A stretch of 56,934 bases of DNA. Source: Pediococcus stilesii. GTDB lineage: Bacteria > Bacillota > Bacilli > Lactobacillales > Lactobacillaceae. The stretch lies in contig NZ_JQBX01000014.1 of NCBI RefSeq assembly GCF_001437075.1, positions 1 through 56,934 on the forward strand, given 5' to 3'. The notes beneath the pieces were generated by a model. It ran no database searches. It was given only the letters and a program-made list of their open reading frames with translations, and was not told the origin of the DNA. This document shows, in pieces, positions 45,874 to 53,349 of this stretch (position 1 is its first letter; every line of letters begins with the position of its first letter). Both the position numbers and the translations under genes were made by a program.

Positions 45874-47713
45874 CTAAACTCCATCCACCAAAGTCCAATC
45901 AACCAGGCCTTTATAATTACCAGATCGTACACGGTTATTCGCCAGCATTACCAGTCCAGAATCTTTCCCATAATCGGCGGTATAGACTCCTCCATCAGAT
46001 TTCATTTCACTACCAGTTAAAATCGTTTGCGCATTTTGACTTAATCGAACTGCTGTTGAAGTATCTTCGGATGCACTATGTTTAAACCACATTGAAAATA
46101 ATTGACGTTGCCTTTCTTGCTTGGAAACATAAGCTGCCGTAATTTTAAAACTCGGATTCACACTTCTAGTATCAAAAACTTGAAAACGAAGCGGAGCGTC
46201 AGTAGTACGACTCAAAAATTGATTGGCATCCGGCAATTGGTCTAATCCATAATTCCAATAATATTTTCCCTCCCCCATTGCTACCGATAATAGGGTTGGG
46301 AAAACCAATAGCCCGGAATCAGTAGACTGGTCCATTTTACTTGAGCTAATCGTTTGTCCACCAACAAAGGGATTCACATCGTTAGCGTCTAAGCGGTCAT
46401 AGTCATCAACTCCAGTTGGAATTGAAGTGATTTTATTGTGGCTATAACCTTGTATCACGCTTCCACCAATGAAGGTAACTGGAATATCATGGTCTGGAGT
46501 ATCAGTAAGTCCACCTTTTGCCGAATCACCAGAATATGTTAAAAGCTTAGCGGACGACGCGATGGATATATTACTCGGATTACTCCACGGACCATTATTG
46601 CTAAATGGTGATTTATCCTTTGAAATAATGCTGGTTTTAGATCCGGCCGTTAGCTTTAACTTCATCCACGCATTTGAATTCATTTTAGTTGCATCAAAAG
46701 TAGCACCCAGTGCTGATAAATTAGTAATCGATCCCGAATTAGTCGTCAGGTTTCCTCCACCCACTAGTGGTCCAAATATTGGTGCAGATTCAATGTTCGA
46801 ATTGATTTTTAACATCCCACTGTTACTAATATCTACTGAATTGGATTCACCTGTAAAGGAAATAACGCCATCCGCCTTGTTATTATTATCAATTTCTAAC
46901 GATGCACCTTTCGCCACATCAATTAAAAATCTTTTATTATTGCGTTCATTCCAGTATGGAACCAGCATTCCACCAGATGTTGAAGAATCTCCCTTACTTC
47001 CCGAAATTAAAGTTGTCGCTCCAGAACTAACTTTGATGTTGGACACTTCCCCCCAACGCTCTACCGCTAACTCCGTTTTCGATATGATTATTTCCGATAA
47101 AGTTGATTGGAATATAGTAGCTGCTTAAAGGTTGATTAACTCTGTAATCTCTAGGAACAATATATGTCACATTATTATAAGTAATTTGTGCATTACTACT
47201 AATTACTGATTTTGTTTCAGAAGAATCTGATGAAAAAAGCAATCCCATACGGGTGGCTACATAGGCTCCAAAGTTCCCACGATTTGAAGACGGAGGCGCA
47301 CTAAAATACCAGTTAGTACCATAAGTGTATATAGTATTCAAATTAGATATCATAACTTGTACCGTACTAGTTGGTGGAATTATGATAGCTGACCCATTTT
47401 GATTATCAACAAAGAATTCGTGTCCTTGAAAATTAACATTCACATTTTTTATTTTCGGATATATATTTGGCTGTGTACGGGGCAAGGTAATATCTTTAGT
47501 GACATTAATGGTAATGTTTTCAGGAGTATTTCCTTGTCGATTCCAATACCCATTAGAATTTGAAAGTAAATCAAATAAATCTGATCCCGTGTCCACCGCA
47601 TAGTTACCCAAACCAATACGATTAATCGCTGCTTTCGCCCGGTATTGCGAAAAATATGCCATCACTGTGAGCCCAAATATAAAGACCAGAAAACGAATAA
47701 CTTCCCTACCCAA
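45874..47713 (-). pseudogene. WxL-like cell-surface protein, split by a frameshift at a C6/G6 run
   Basis: Two overlapping frames look like one gene. The 5' part (47713-47027, TTG start with GGGAGG 8 nt upstream) begins with a signal peptide (FLVFIFGLTVMAYFS...AKA) and continues as an extracellular beta-rich protein. The 3' part (from before 47046 to 45874) continues the same style (NIKVSSGATTLISG) and ends in a WxL-type motif (LVDWTLVDGV). The frames would join by losing one base of the six C at 47049-47054 (G6 on the coding strand). The intact product would be about 610 aa, secreted and bound to peptidoglycan through a WxL-like domain. Sequencing error and phase variation are both possible. 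Confidence 0.75.
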
Positions 47714-47895
47714 ATCAAATTCCTCCCGATAATATTTTAACTAAAGTTTAGGAACACTGAGTTTAAACCCATCCTATACCAATTATATTAAGCTTAACAT
47801 GGTTAATAATTTATAAAATTCCCCAAAAATCGTATTTTTTTCATATTTAAGAACTCATTAATAGTTTTTACCCAAATCTAAACTTTATTCCACAA

Positions 47896-47938
47896 GAAAA
47901 AGGACGCAAAAATCAAAAATGATTTTTGCGTCCTTTAT
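47896..47938 (-). terminator. Terminator of the galactitol-type PTS operon
   Basis: AAAGGACGCAAAAATCA pairs with TGATTTTTGCGTCCTTT, with T-rich flanks, just behind the IIB stop codon. Confidence 0.9.
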
Positions 47939-47949
47939 TTTTTCACAAT

Positions 47950-48243
47950 TTACTTCAACACATCCGCCTTAATCTCATCAAATACCTTGCTAACACCAAT
48001 CCCCGTCAACAAAGGTACTCCGTTGATCACTTTATCTTTAATATCACTCGGAACCATGGTCGTTGACACAACAATATCGTAATCACCATTTTGGATAGCA
48101 CTAACTTCATCCGCAATTTTAGATTGAAGGAACGTCACATTACCATCGAGCCCTTCCTGCTTCAAATAATCTTTGATTTTACCAGTTGCAACGGTTGATG
48201 TTGCAATCCCTGTACCACAAACTACCATTAATCTTTTAGCCAT
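47950..48243 (-). CDS. PTS system galactitol-type EIIB
   Basis: A 97-aa cytoplasmic phosphocarrier. The phospho-Cys loop MVVCGTGIATSTV is at residues 7-19, with Cys 9 as expected. It passes phosphate from EIIA to the sugar taken up by EIIC. Galactitol (Gat) subfamily by the loop and size. It lies 15 bp behind the IIC gene, last in the operon. Confidence 0.93.
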   Translation of the reverse strand: MAKRLMVVCGTGIATSTVATGKIKDYLKQEGLDGNVTFLQSKIADEVSAIQNGDYDIVVSTTMVPSDIKDKVINGVPLLTGIGVSKVFDEIKADVLK

Positions 48244-48258
48244 AATAATTTCTCCTTT

Positions 48259-49596
48259 TTAATCTAAACTTTTTGCCTTTTTATCATGAAACTTGTTAAG
48301 CCATGTCATCAATCCTAGAGCTATTAGTCCCAAGCCAATGATCCCCGGCCAAGTCATAATCTTACCCAAACCAACAATCATTAGAGTCGTCCAAGTACCA
48401 CCATCAGAGAGAATTGAAATTGATGAAGCACCATTCATTGCGAAATGCGCCGATTTGGCAGTAATCGTGAGTAGCGGTGCGGCCCAGGATGCAATTAGCA
48501 GTGAGATCGAAATATCAATAATTCCACCAATTACAATCCGAAAGACGTTCCCACCAAAAACAGCTGCCATGACGGCCATCATAAATGGAATTGTCGCTAA
48601 ATCACCAAAAGGTAACACGGTATTTCCTGGTAAAATGACCGCGATCAACAATGAGACTGGCACTAGAATCAGTGAAGCAGATAGCACCGCCTCTTGCCCA
48701 ACGGCTAAGGCTGAATCCATTCCAATGTACAAATTACGACCAGGAAATTTCTTTTGAACCAGTGCGTTAGCCGCTTCGGAAATTGGTTGTAAACCTTCCA
48801 TTAAGAGTGCGACCATCCGAGGCATTAAGATTAAAACCGCCGCGGTCGAAATTCCTAGGTTCAATGTTTTGGTGAAATCATAACGCGCTAACAACCCAAT
48901 TACAAGTCCAATGATTAACCCCATAACTGATGAATCTCCGAAAATTCCGAGCTTCTTTTGAATCGTTTCTGGTGTCCAATGAATATTTTTCACACCAGGG
49001 ATTCGATCTAGTAACCAATTGATTGGTAAAGCCAAAACGAATCCGGGCGCTGAAGCTCCTTGGGGAAATGAAATTCCTTCTAATCCATAATGTTTTTGAA
49101 TCGTTGGTGCCGCCAAGTCTGCCAAGAAATAGATCCACATTGCGTGAACAACCATCGTAACCATTCCTAAGGCAAAGTTATTTGTCGCGGCGTAGACCAA
49201 AGAACCGGTAAAAGCAATGTGCCAATAGTTCCATAAATCGACATCTAGTGTTTTGGTTAGTCCAATTATTAACAAAACAACGTTCAATAATACACCGATC
49301 GGAATTGCTAAACTTCCAAGCGTTGTTCCATAAGAAATTGCTGAAGCAGCTGGCCACCCAACATCAATCGTTGTCAAACTAAGATGAAAGTTTTTTACCA
49401 TCGCTTGTGCTGCCGGTCCTAGGTTATCCGTCAACAAATTAATTACCAAATTCAATCCAATAAAACCAATTCCGACCGTTAAAGCCGTCTTGAAGGCTCT
49501 TCCCGGTTTAATTCTTAAAACAAGTGCAAATACAAACAATAACATTGGTAAAAATACAGTTGGTCCTGCATTCAGTAGCCATTTAATGATTGCCAT
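48259..49596 (-). CDS. PTS system galactitol-type EIIC
   Basis: A 445-aa membrane permease of the Gat family with about 9-10 hydrophobic segments. The typical region WIYFLADLAAPTIQKHYGLEGISFPQG is near residues 150-180 and GMDSALAVGQEAVLSASLILVP near 290-310. The real polyol or sugar is not determined: no dehydrogenase, kinase or aldolase gene accompanies the operon. The ribosome site TTGGAGGAG lies close to the ATG. Confidence 0.93.
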   Translation of the reverse strand: MAIIKWLLNAGPTVFLPMLLFVFALVLRIKPGRAFKTALTVGIGFIGLNLVINLLTDNLGPAAQAMVKNFHLSLTTIDVGWPAASAISYGTTLGSLAIPIGVLLNVVLLIIGLTKTLDVDLWNYWHIAFTGSLVYAATNNFALGMVTMVVHAMWIYFLADLAAPTIQKHYGLEGISFPQGASAPGFVLALPINWLLDRIPGVKNIHWTPETIQKKLGIFGDSSVMGLIIGLVIGLLARYDFTKTLNLGISTAAVLILMPRMVALLMEGLQPISEAANALVQKKFPGRNLYIGMDSALAVGQEAVLSASLILVPVSLLIAVILPGNTVLPFGDLATIPFMMAVMAAVFGGNVFRIVIGGIIDISISLLIASWAAPLLTITAKSAHFAMNGASSISILSDGGTWTTLMIVGLGKIMTWPGIIGLGLIALGLMTWLNKFHDKKAKSLD

Positions 49597-49614
49597 AATA
49601 TTTCTCCTCCAAGT

Positions 49615-50061
49615 TTAAAGACCATAATCAATTAATTTTTGAGTAATTTGATGCGGATCATCCAAATTTAGTAAGCTCTTAACAGCCTCTTCGTCTTGAA
49701 TCAACGCAACCAACTTTTGGAGCACCTCTAGTTGTGCATGGGCCTCCTTTAAAGCCAGCATGAAGATCAACTTTGCTGATACATCTTCTCCATCACCCAT
49801 TTGCAAAAAGTGGACGGGATCCTTCAACCTCGCAACCGCAATTTGTGATTTATTAACATGTTCAGCATCTGTATGGGGAATCGCTACCCCGATAATTGGC
49901 GTTTGAAGTCCCGTCGGATAATCTTTTTCACGATTGACAACTGCATTTTTGTAAGAATCCTTAACGATCCCTTTTTCATACAGAGCATCAGCAATTTTTT
50001 CCAAAGCATCCGTTTGATTCTCAGCCTTAAGGTCTAGTAGTACAATTTCTTCATCCAACAT
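49615..50061 (-). CDS. PTS system EIIA (fructose/mannitol/galactitol type)
   Basis: A 148-aa PTS_EIIA_2 domain protein. The phosphorylated His is in the IGVAIPHTDAEHV motif near residue 62, and KLIFMLALKEAHAQLEVLQKL forms the characteristic second half. It receives phosphate from HPr and passes it to the downstream IIB. Located between the regulator genes and IIC-IIB, with tight spacing (2 bp after the preceding stop). Confidence 0.92.
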   Translation of the reverse strand: MLDEEIVLLDLKAENQTDALEKIADALYEKGIVKDSYKNAVVNREKDYPTGLQTPIIGVAIPHTDAEHVNKSQIAVARLKDPVHFLQMGDGEDVSAKLIFMLALKEAHAQLEVLQKLVALIQDEEAVKSLLNLDDPHQITQKLIDYGL

Positions 50062-50063
50062 TT

Positions 50064-50462
50064 TTAATCCCCCTCTTGGATCAACCTTCGAAATTCTTCA
50101 TTACTGTTGCAATGCTTCATTTTATTTATATTCTTTGAATTCAGTAGGATTCCCATTATCTCTTCTAATTTTTTATCCGGATTACGACTATTTACCACCA
50201 TTACTAAAGCCGTCTGCTTCGTGTTATTCAAATCGTAATAGTGTATCAAAAGAATCCCCTGCTCCTGTGCGTTAGTTTCAACATGTGGCAAATAAAAGTC
50301 TTTTTCGATCTTGGTCGTTCCGGATAAATTGCGTTTTTCAATCGAAGCCAGTGCCTCTTTAGCGTTAATACCAAAGAATATTTCGACCTGACGACTAATC
50401 TCTTCATTGACGACGTCAGATTTAATTTGTTGCTTAAGCTCAACATATTCAACTTTAATCAT
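50064..50462 (-). CDS. Stand-alone EIIA-like domain, apparent detached regulator domain
   Basis: A 132-aa protein resembling the PTS_EIIA_2 domain. It has FYLPHVETN, which aligns with the EIIA phospho-His motif, and TALVMVVNSRNPDKKLEEIMGILL, matching the second half. LicR/MtlR-type regulators normally carry such a domain at their C-terminus; here the upstream regulator lacks it. The ATG overlaps the regulator stop by 8 bp (ATGATTAA), so the two are translationally coupled. It may act as a separate regulatory subunit. Confidence 0.7.
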   Translation of the reverse strand: MIKVEYVELKQQIKSDVVNEEISRQVEIFFGINAKEALASIEKRNLSGTTKIEKDFYLPHVETNAQEQGILLIHYYDLNNTKQTALVMVVNSRNPDKKLEEIMGILLNSKNINKMKHCNSNEEFRRLIQEGD

Positions 50463-51903
50463 CTAAAAATGCCTTGACCCTTCTTAAATCCAGTTCATTT
50501 AATAGTGGACTAACCAATACGATGGGGATGGGGCTTTCATTTGGAATAGCCACGGTACTAACGATTAAATCCGCGTTTTCGTTATACTTCTTCATATTTT
50601 TTAAATAACTGTAAGAAGAAATTACGTCCGTGACGTTCAAATTTGGAATTGCATTTAACAACTTTGTTTTGATCAATTGTGCCGTCCCAATGCCACTTGA
50701 GCACATCACCAGCACTCGGCTACTTTGATAGCTTTCCTCAATCGCCTTAACGATATAAAGCGTGATAAATGCAATCTCATCTTCAGAAATTCTCAGTTGA
50801 TATTTATCCAGGGTGTATTTATCAATAATTGCCTTTAAATTTTCAAACTCTGTCTTATAGGTATTCTTAATATCCTTCACAAGGGGATTAACAACTGCTA
50901 GATTAGACTCGATTCGATTTAACATTGGTTGAAGATGTCCACAGAGATCCATCAATAACCGTTTTTTATTAACTTTTTTATCGAATTGGTAGTTTTCAAC
51001 AATGTTTTCGGCAAAATCTAACACCGTCTTATTGAACTTCATCCCGACGTTATTAATATCATCTAAATCGTCTAAATCATTATTAATATATCGCAGAGAT
51101 TTAAGATATTGCGTCAGATATAAGATTTCATCCGAGTCAATCGGCTGTCCAATGTGCATGGAAATATTTTCAATAATTATTCTCGATGTTTCGTAGAAGT
51201 CTTCGTTTTCGACCGCACTCACATCAAAAATTGGCTTTTCTTCGGACTTCGGCATTGAACTAATTCGCTCCATCATGATGTATAAATGAGAAAAGACATT
51301 CAATGTATACGGATCAACCAGAGTTACATTTAGTTCTTCTTGAATTAGAGTAATCTGCGAAATCAGAAATTCTTTATCTTGTTTTGCAATTGATGGAAAT
51401 ATTTCTGCAACAGAGTCAAATCCTTTGGAAACATCCCCTTTTCGAATCAACAAAAAGTTCAACGCTTGCCGAATCTTTAGTTCCGTTCCCTCAACATTGA
51501 TAAACCCATTTTTTCGGAAAACTTGTAAATCAAATTTAGTCAGAATTCCTTCCATTTTTCTTAACTCATTCGTCATTGCCGATTCTGAGATATAAAATTT
51601 ATCCGCAATATCTAAAAATCGTAATTTTTTAGGCTGAGAGAAAAGTACGTGAATGGCAATTGAATAGGTTCGAGCAGTCAATCGATTAACATTTTCGGCC
51701 GTCCCCTCATCAAAGTTTTGATCATCAATCAGATATCCCAACCCCCGTTGAGATTTAATAATTTCCTTATCCTGATTAATTTTCTTGATCGTCCGATAAA
51801 TTGTTTTTGAGGATACTCCTAACTTTTCTGCTAAAGTGTGTGCTTCAATATACTCATCTTTTTGAGATAAAAAAGTAACGATTCGTGTCGCTAAATCAGT
51901 CAT
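50455..51903 (-). CDS. LicR/MtlR-type transcriptional activator (HTH-PRD-EIIB)
   Basis: A 482-aa PTS-controlled regulator. Order: HTH_11 near residues 5-60 (AHTLAEKLGVSSKTIYRTIKK), a second HTH/Mga-like region (FYISESAMTNELRKM), PRD modules (about 190-400, with HLYIMMERI, LYLTQYLKSL, RLLMDLCGHLQPM and FITLYIVKAI containing the candidate phospho-His positions), and an EIIB-Gat-like domain with MCSSGIGTAQL near residue 415. The usual C-terminal EIIA domain is missing and encoded by the next, overlapping gene. Likely activates the PTS operon when its sugar is present. Confidence 0.88.
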   Translation of the reverse strand: MTDLATRIVTFLSQKDEYIEAHTLAEKLGVSSKTIYRTIKKINQDKEIIKSQRGLGYLIDDQNFDEGTAENVNRLTARTYSIAIHVLFSQPKKLRFLDIADKFYISESAMTNELRKMEGILTKFDLQVFRKNGFINVEGTELKIRQALNFLLIRKGDVSKGFDSVAEIFPSIAKQDKEFLISQITLIQEELNVTLVDPYTLNVFSHLYIMMERISSMPKSEEKPIFDVSAVENEDFYETSRIIIENISMHIGQPIDSDEILYLTQYLKSLRYINNDLDDLDDINNVGMKFNKTVLDFAENIVENYQFDKKVNKKRLLMDLCGHLQPMLNRIESNLAVVNPLVKDIKNTYKTEFENLKAIIDKYTLDKYQLRISEDEIAFITLYIVKAIEESYQSSRVLVMCSSGIGTAQLIKTKLLNAIPNLNVTDVISSYSYLKNMKKYNENADLIVSTVAIPNESPIPIVLVSPLLNELDLRRVKAFLDD

Positions 51904-52186
51904 AATATCCCCCCTTCAATTTCAAAGTATATCATCAAATAATCAATATCCATTTTTTAAATTGTCCCTTACTACGGACACTAATTGTGGAACGAACCAC
52001 CTGGTAAATTAGGTGATTTTTGCAGAACTTTGGTTGGAAAATTGTGACCAATGGATGTTCTTCGAGTACCTTGTTGGCAAACTAAAAAGTAAATTATTCT
52101 TCATATTTTATTGAAATCGCTTTCTTTAAATGCTATTATTTTTCTTTTAATAGGCATAATAAAATACTTTTTGGAGGTAAAACTGA
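51904..52186. other. Intergenic region with cre-like sequence
   Basis: No gene seen. It holds TACGGACACTAATT (about 51975-51988), related to a sequence near 52790, and a one-mismatch cre-like TGAAATCGCTTTCT at 52112-52125 ahead of the small secreted protein. Confidence 0.5.
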
Positions 52187-52516
52187 ATGCTTAATAAAAT
52201 AACGAGAATATTCTATATAATTGGCATTACGATAATTACATATGGTTTAGTCAATGCTCATATTGCTAAAGCACAAAGTATTAATGATTATAAGAACGTT
52301 CTTAACATAAACGGCAATCCCACAGCTAATTTTTATTCCAAGAACAAGAAAGTTTCAACGAACAAATATTCATCATTTTCTGATATGCGTACAAAAGCAG
52401 CTTTATACCACGAACTAATTGCTTCCACCATGAAAACTCCAAATCTTGAAGAAGCAAAAAAATTAATGGAAATGCATATAACATCTATGATAAATCCAAT
52501 AAAAAATTTAAATTAA
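52187..52516 (+). CDS. Small secreted protein of unknown function
   Basis: A 109-aa protein. The N-terminal signal peptide (basic start, IIGITIITYGLV core, then AKA before Gln) predicts cleavage near residue 30 and release of a mature protein of about 79 residues, rich in Asn, Lys and Ser. No cysteine, no LPXTG, no double-glycine leader. GGAGGT lies 9 nt before the ATG. No family recognised. A terminator follows at 52721-52762. Confidence 0.6.
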   Translation: MLNKITRIFYIIGITIITYGLVNAHIAKAQSINDYKNVLNINGNPTANFYSKNKKVSTNKYSSFSDMRTKAALYHELIASTMKTPNLEEAKKLMEMHITSMINPIKNLN

Positions 52517-52720
52517 TCATTATAAACTCATGTGGCTACTCGTAGCAAAAAATTTAGTACTTTGGGCAAATGATTTTATCTTAGCATTTATATTAATCGT
52601 TTTTTCTTTCTAATCATACAAGGAACTATTTTTAATTATATTAATACAGTTATTTTTAGTTATCCATCGTAACGCAAACAGGCAAGATTATCGAGGTACT
52701 CTCAACTATATTTTAGCGCT

Positions 52721-52762
52721 AAAAAGTGAGCTTCACACCCTGAAGGAGCGAAGCTCATTTTA
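52721..52762 (+). terminator. Terminator downstream of the small secreted protein
   Basis: AAAGTGAGCTTC pairs with GAAGCTCATTTT across a 17-nt loop and ends in T residues. Confidence 0.75.
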
Positions 52763-52828
52763 ATTGGCCAAAATTTGGTCTAACCTCGGACACTATTAAC
52801 TTTTTCAACAAAAATACTAAAAACATAA

Positions 52829-53265
52829 TCATTTAATAATCTCATGAATTAAACTGACTGGCTCTGCCTTTTCACTAATTTTGATATTTTCATAAAGTAG
52901 TTCTTTAATATTTTCAACATCTTCCTTATTACTAAAAATTGCTAACGAGCTTGCGCCGGCCACTATCAAGTAACATCTCTATAGCTCCGATTTCATCAGC
53001 GGTAATTTCCGACATTTATCCTTGGACATAAGGTCAAAATTTTCAATAACTTGAGAATTTCTTCTTTATGCAATTACCATTTTTTTAGAAAAATTCTATC
53101 GCTGATCCTTATGAAATAATATCTTCGAACAACTCCAATGTAGCAGCCCGCTTGACTAAAATCACTATTTGACTTCCTAATTATAAAAACTTATCACTAG
53201 AACTTTTACGCTTCAAACTGTCTATTATTAGGTGCCCACTTATCCTTATCACCTAAATAGCCCAT
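52829..53265 (-). pseudogene. Decayed minus-strand gene remnants
   Basis: Fragments of coding-like sequence in shifting frames: GYLGDKDKWAPNNRQFE from 53265, MSEITADEIGAIEMLL from 53015, and, after a frame change near 52965, AGASSLAIFSNKEDVENI continuing to a stop at 52829. No continuous gene and no family recognised. The composition suggests one or two degraded genes. Confidence 0.35.
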
Positions 53266-53283
53266 TCTTTTTTAATTGAATCA

Positions 53284-53317
53284 AAAAAGCCCGCTCCGTC
53301 AAACGGAACGAGCCTCA
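53284..53317 (-). terminator. Terminator of the phosphoketolase gene
   Basis: On the minus strand, GCTCGTTCCG and CGGAGCGGGC form a GC-rich stem followed by six T. Confidence 0.92.
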
Positions 53318-53349
53318 AAAACTATAAATTATCAAAAAGTGAAACTAAA

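Larger units (their letters stand above)
52517..53349. other. Gene-poor region of 0.8 kb
   Basis: Holds the terminator of the small secreted protein, a CTCGGACACTATT sequence near 52790 like one at 51977, the decayed minus-strand fragments, and the phosphoketolase terminator. No intact gene was found. Confidence 0.6.

Noticed and set aside
46469-47128. 219-aa plus-strand frame opposite the WxL-like gene
   Set aside because: Antisense to a gene with signal peptide and WxL motif; no ribosome site or family features.
48293-48757. 154-aa plus-strand frame opposite PTS IIC
   Set aside because: Antisense shadow of a clear membrane permease gene.
52530-52762. Membrane protein gene with an in-frame stop on the plus strand
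   Set aside because: MWLLVAKNLVLW... reads on past a TAA, but there is no ribosome site and its end is the terminator hairpin.
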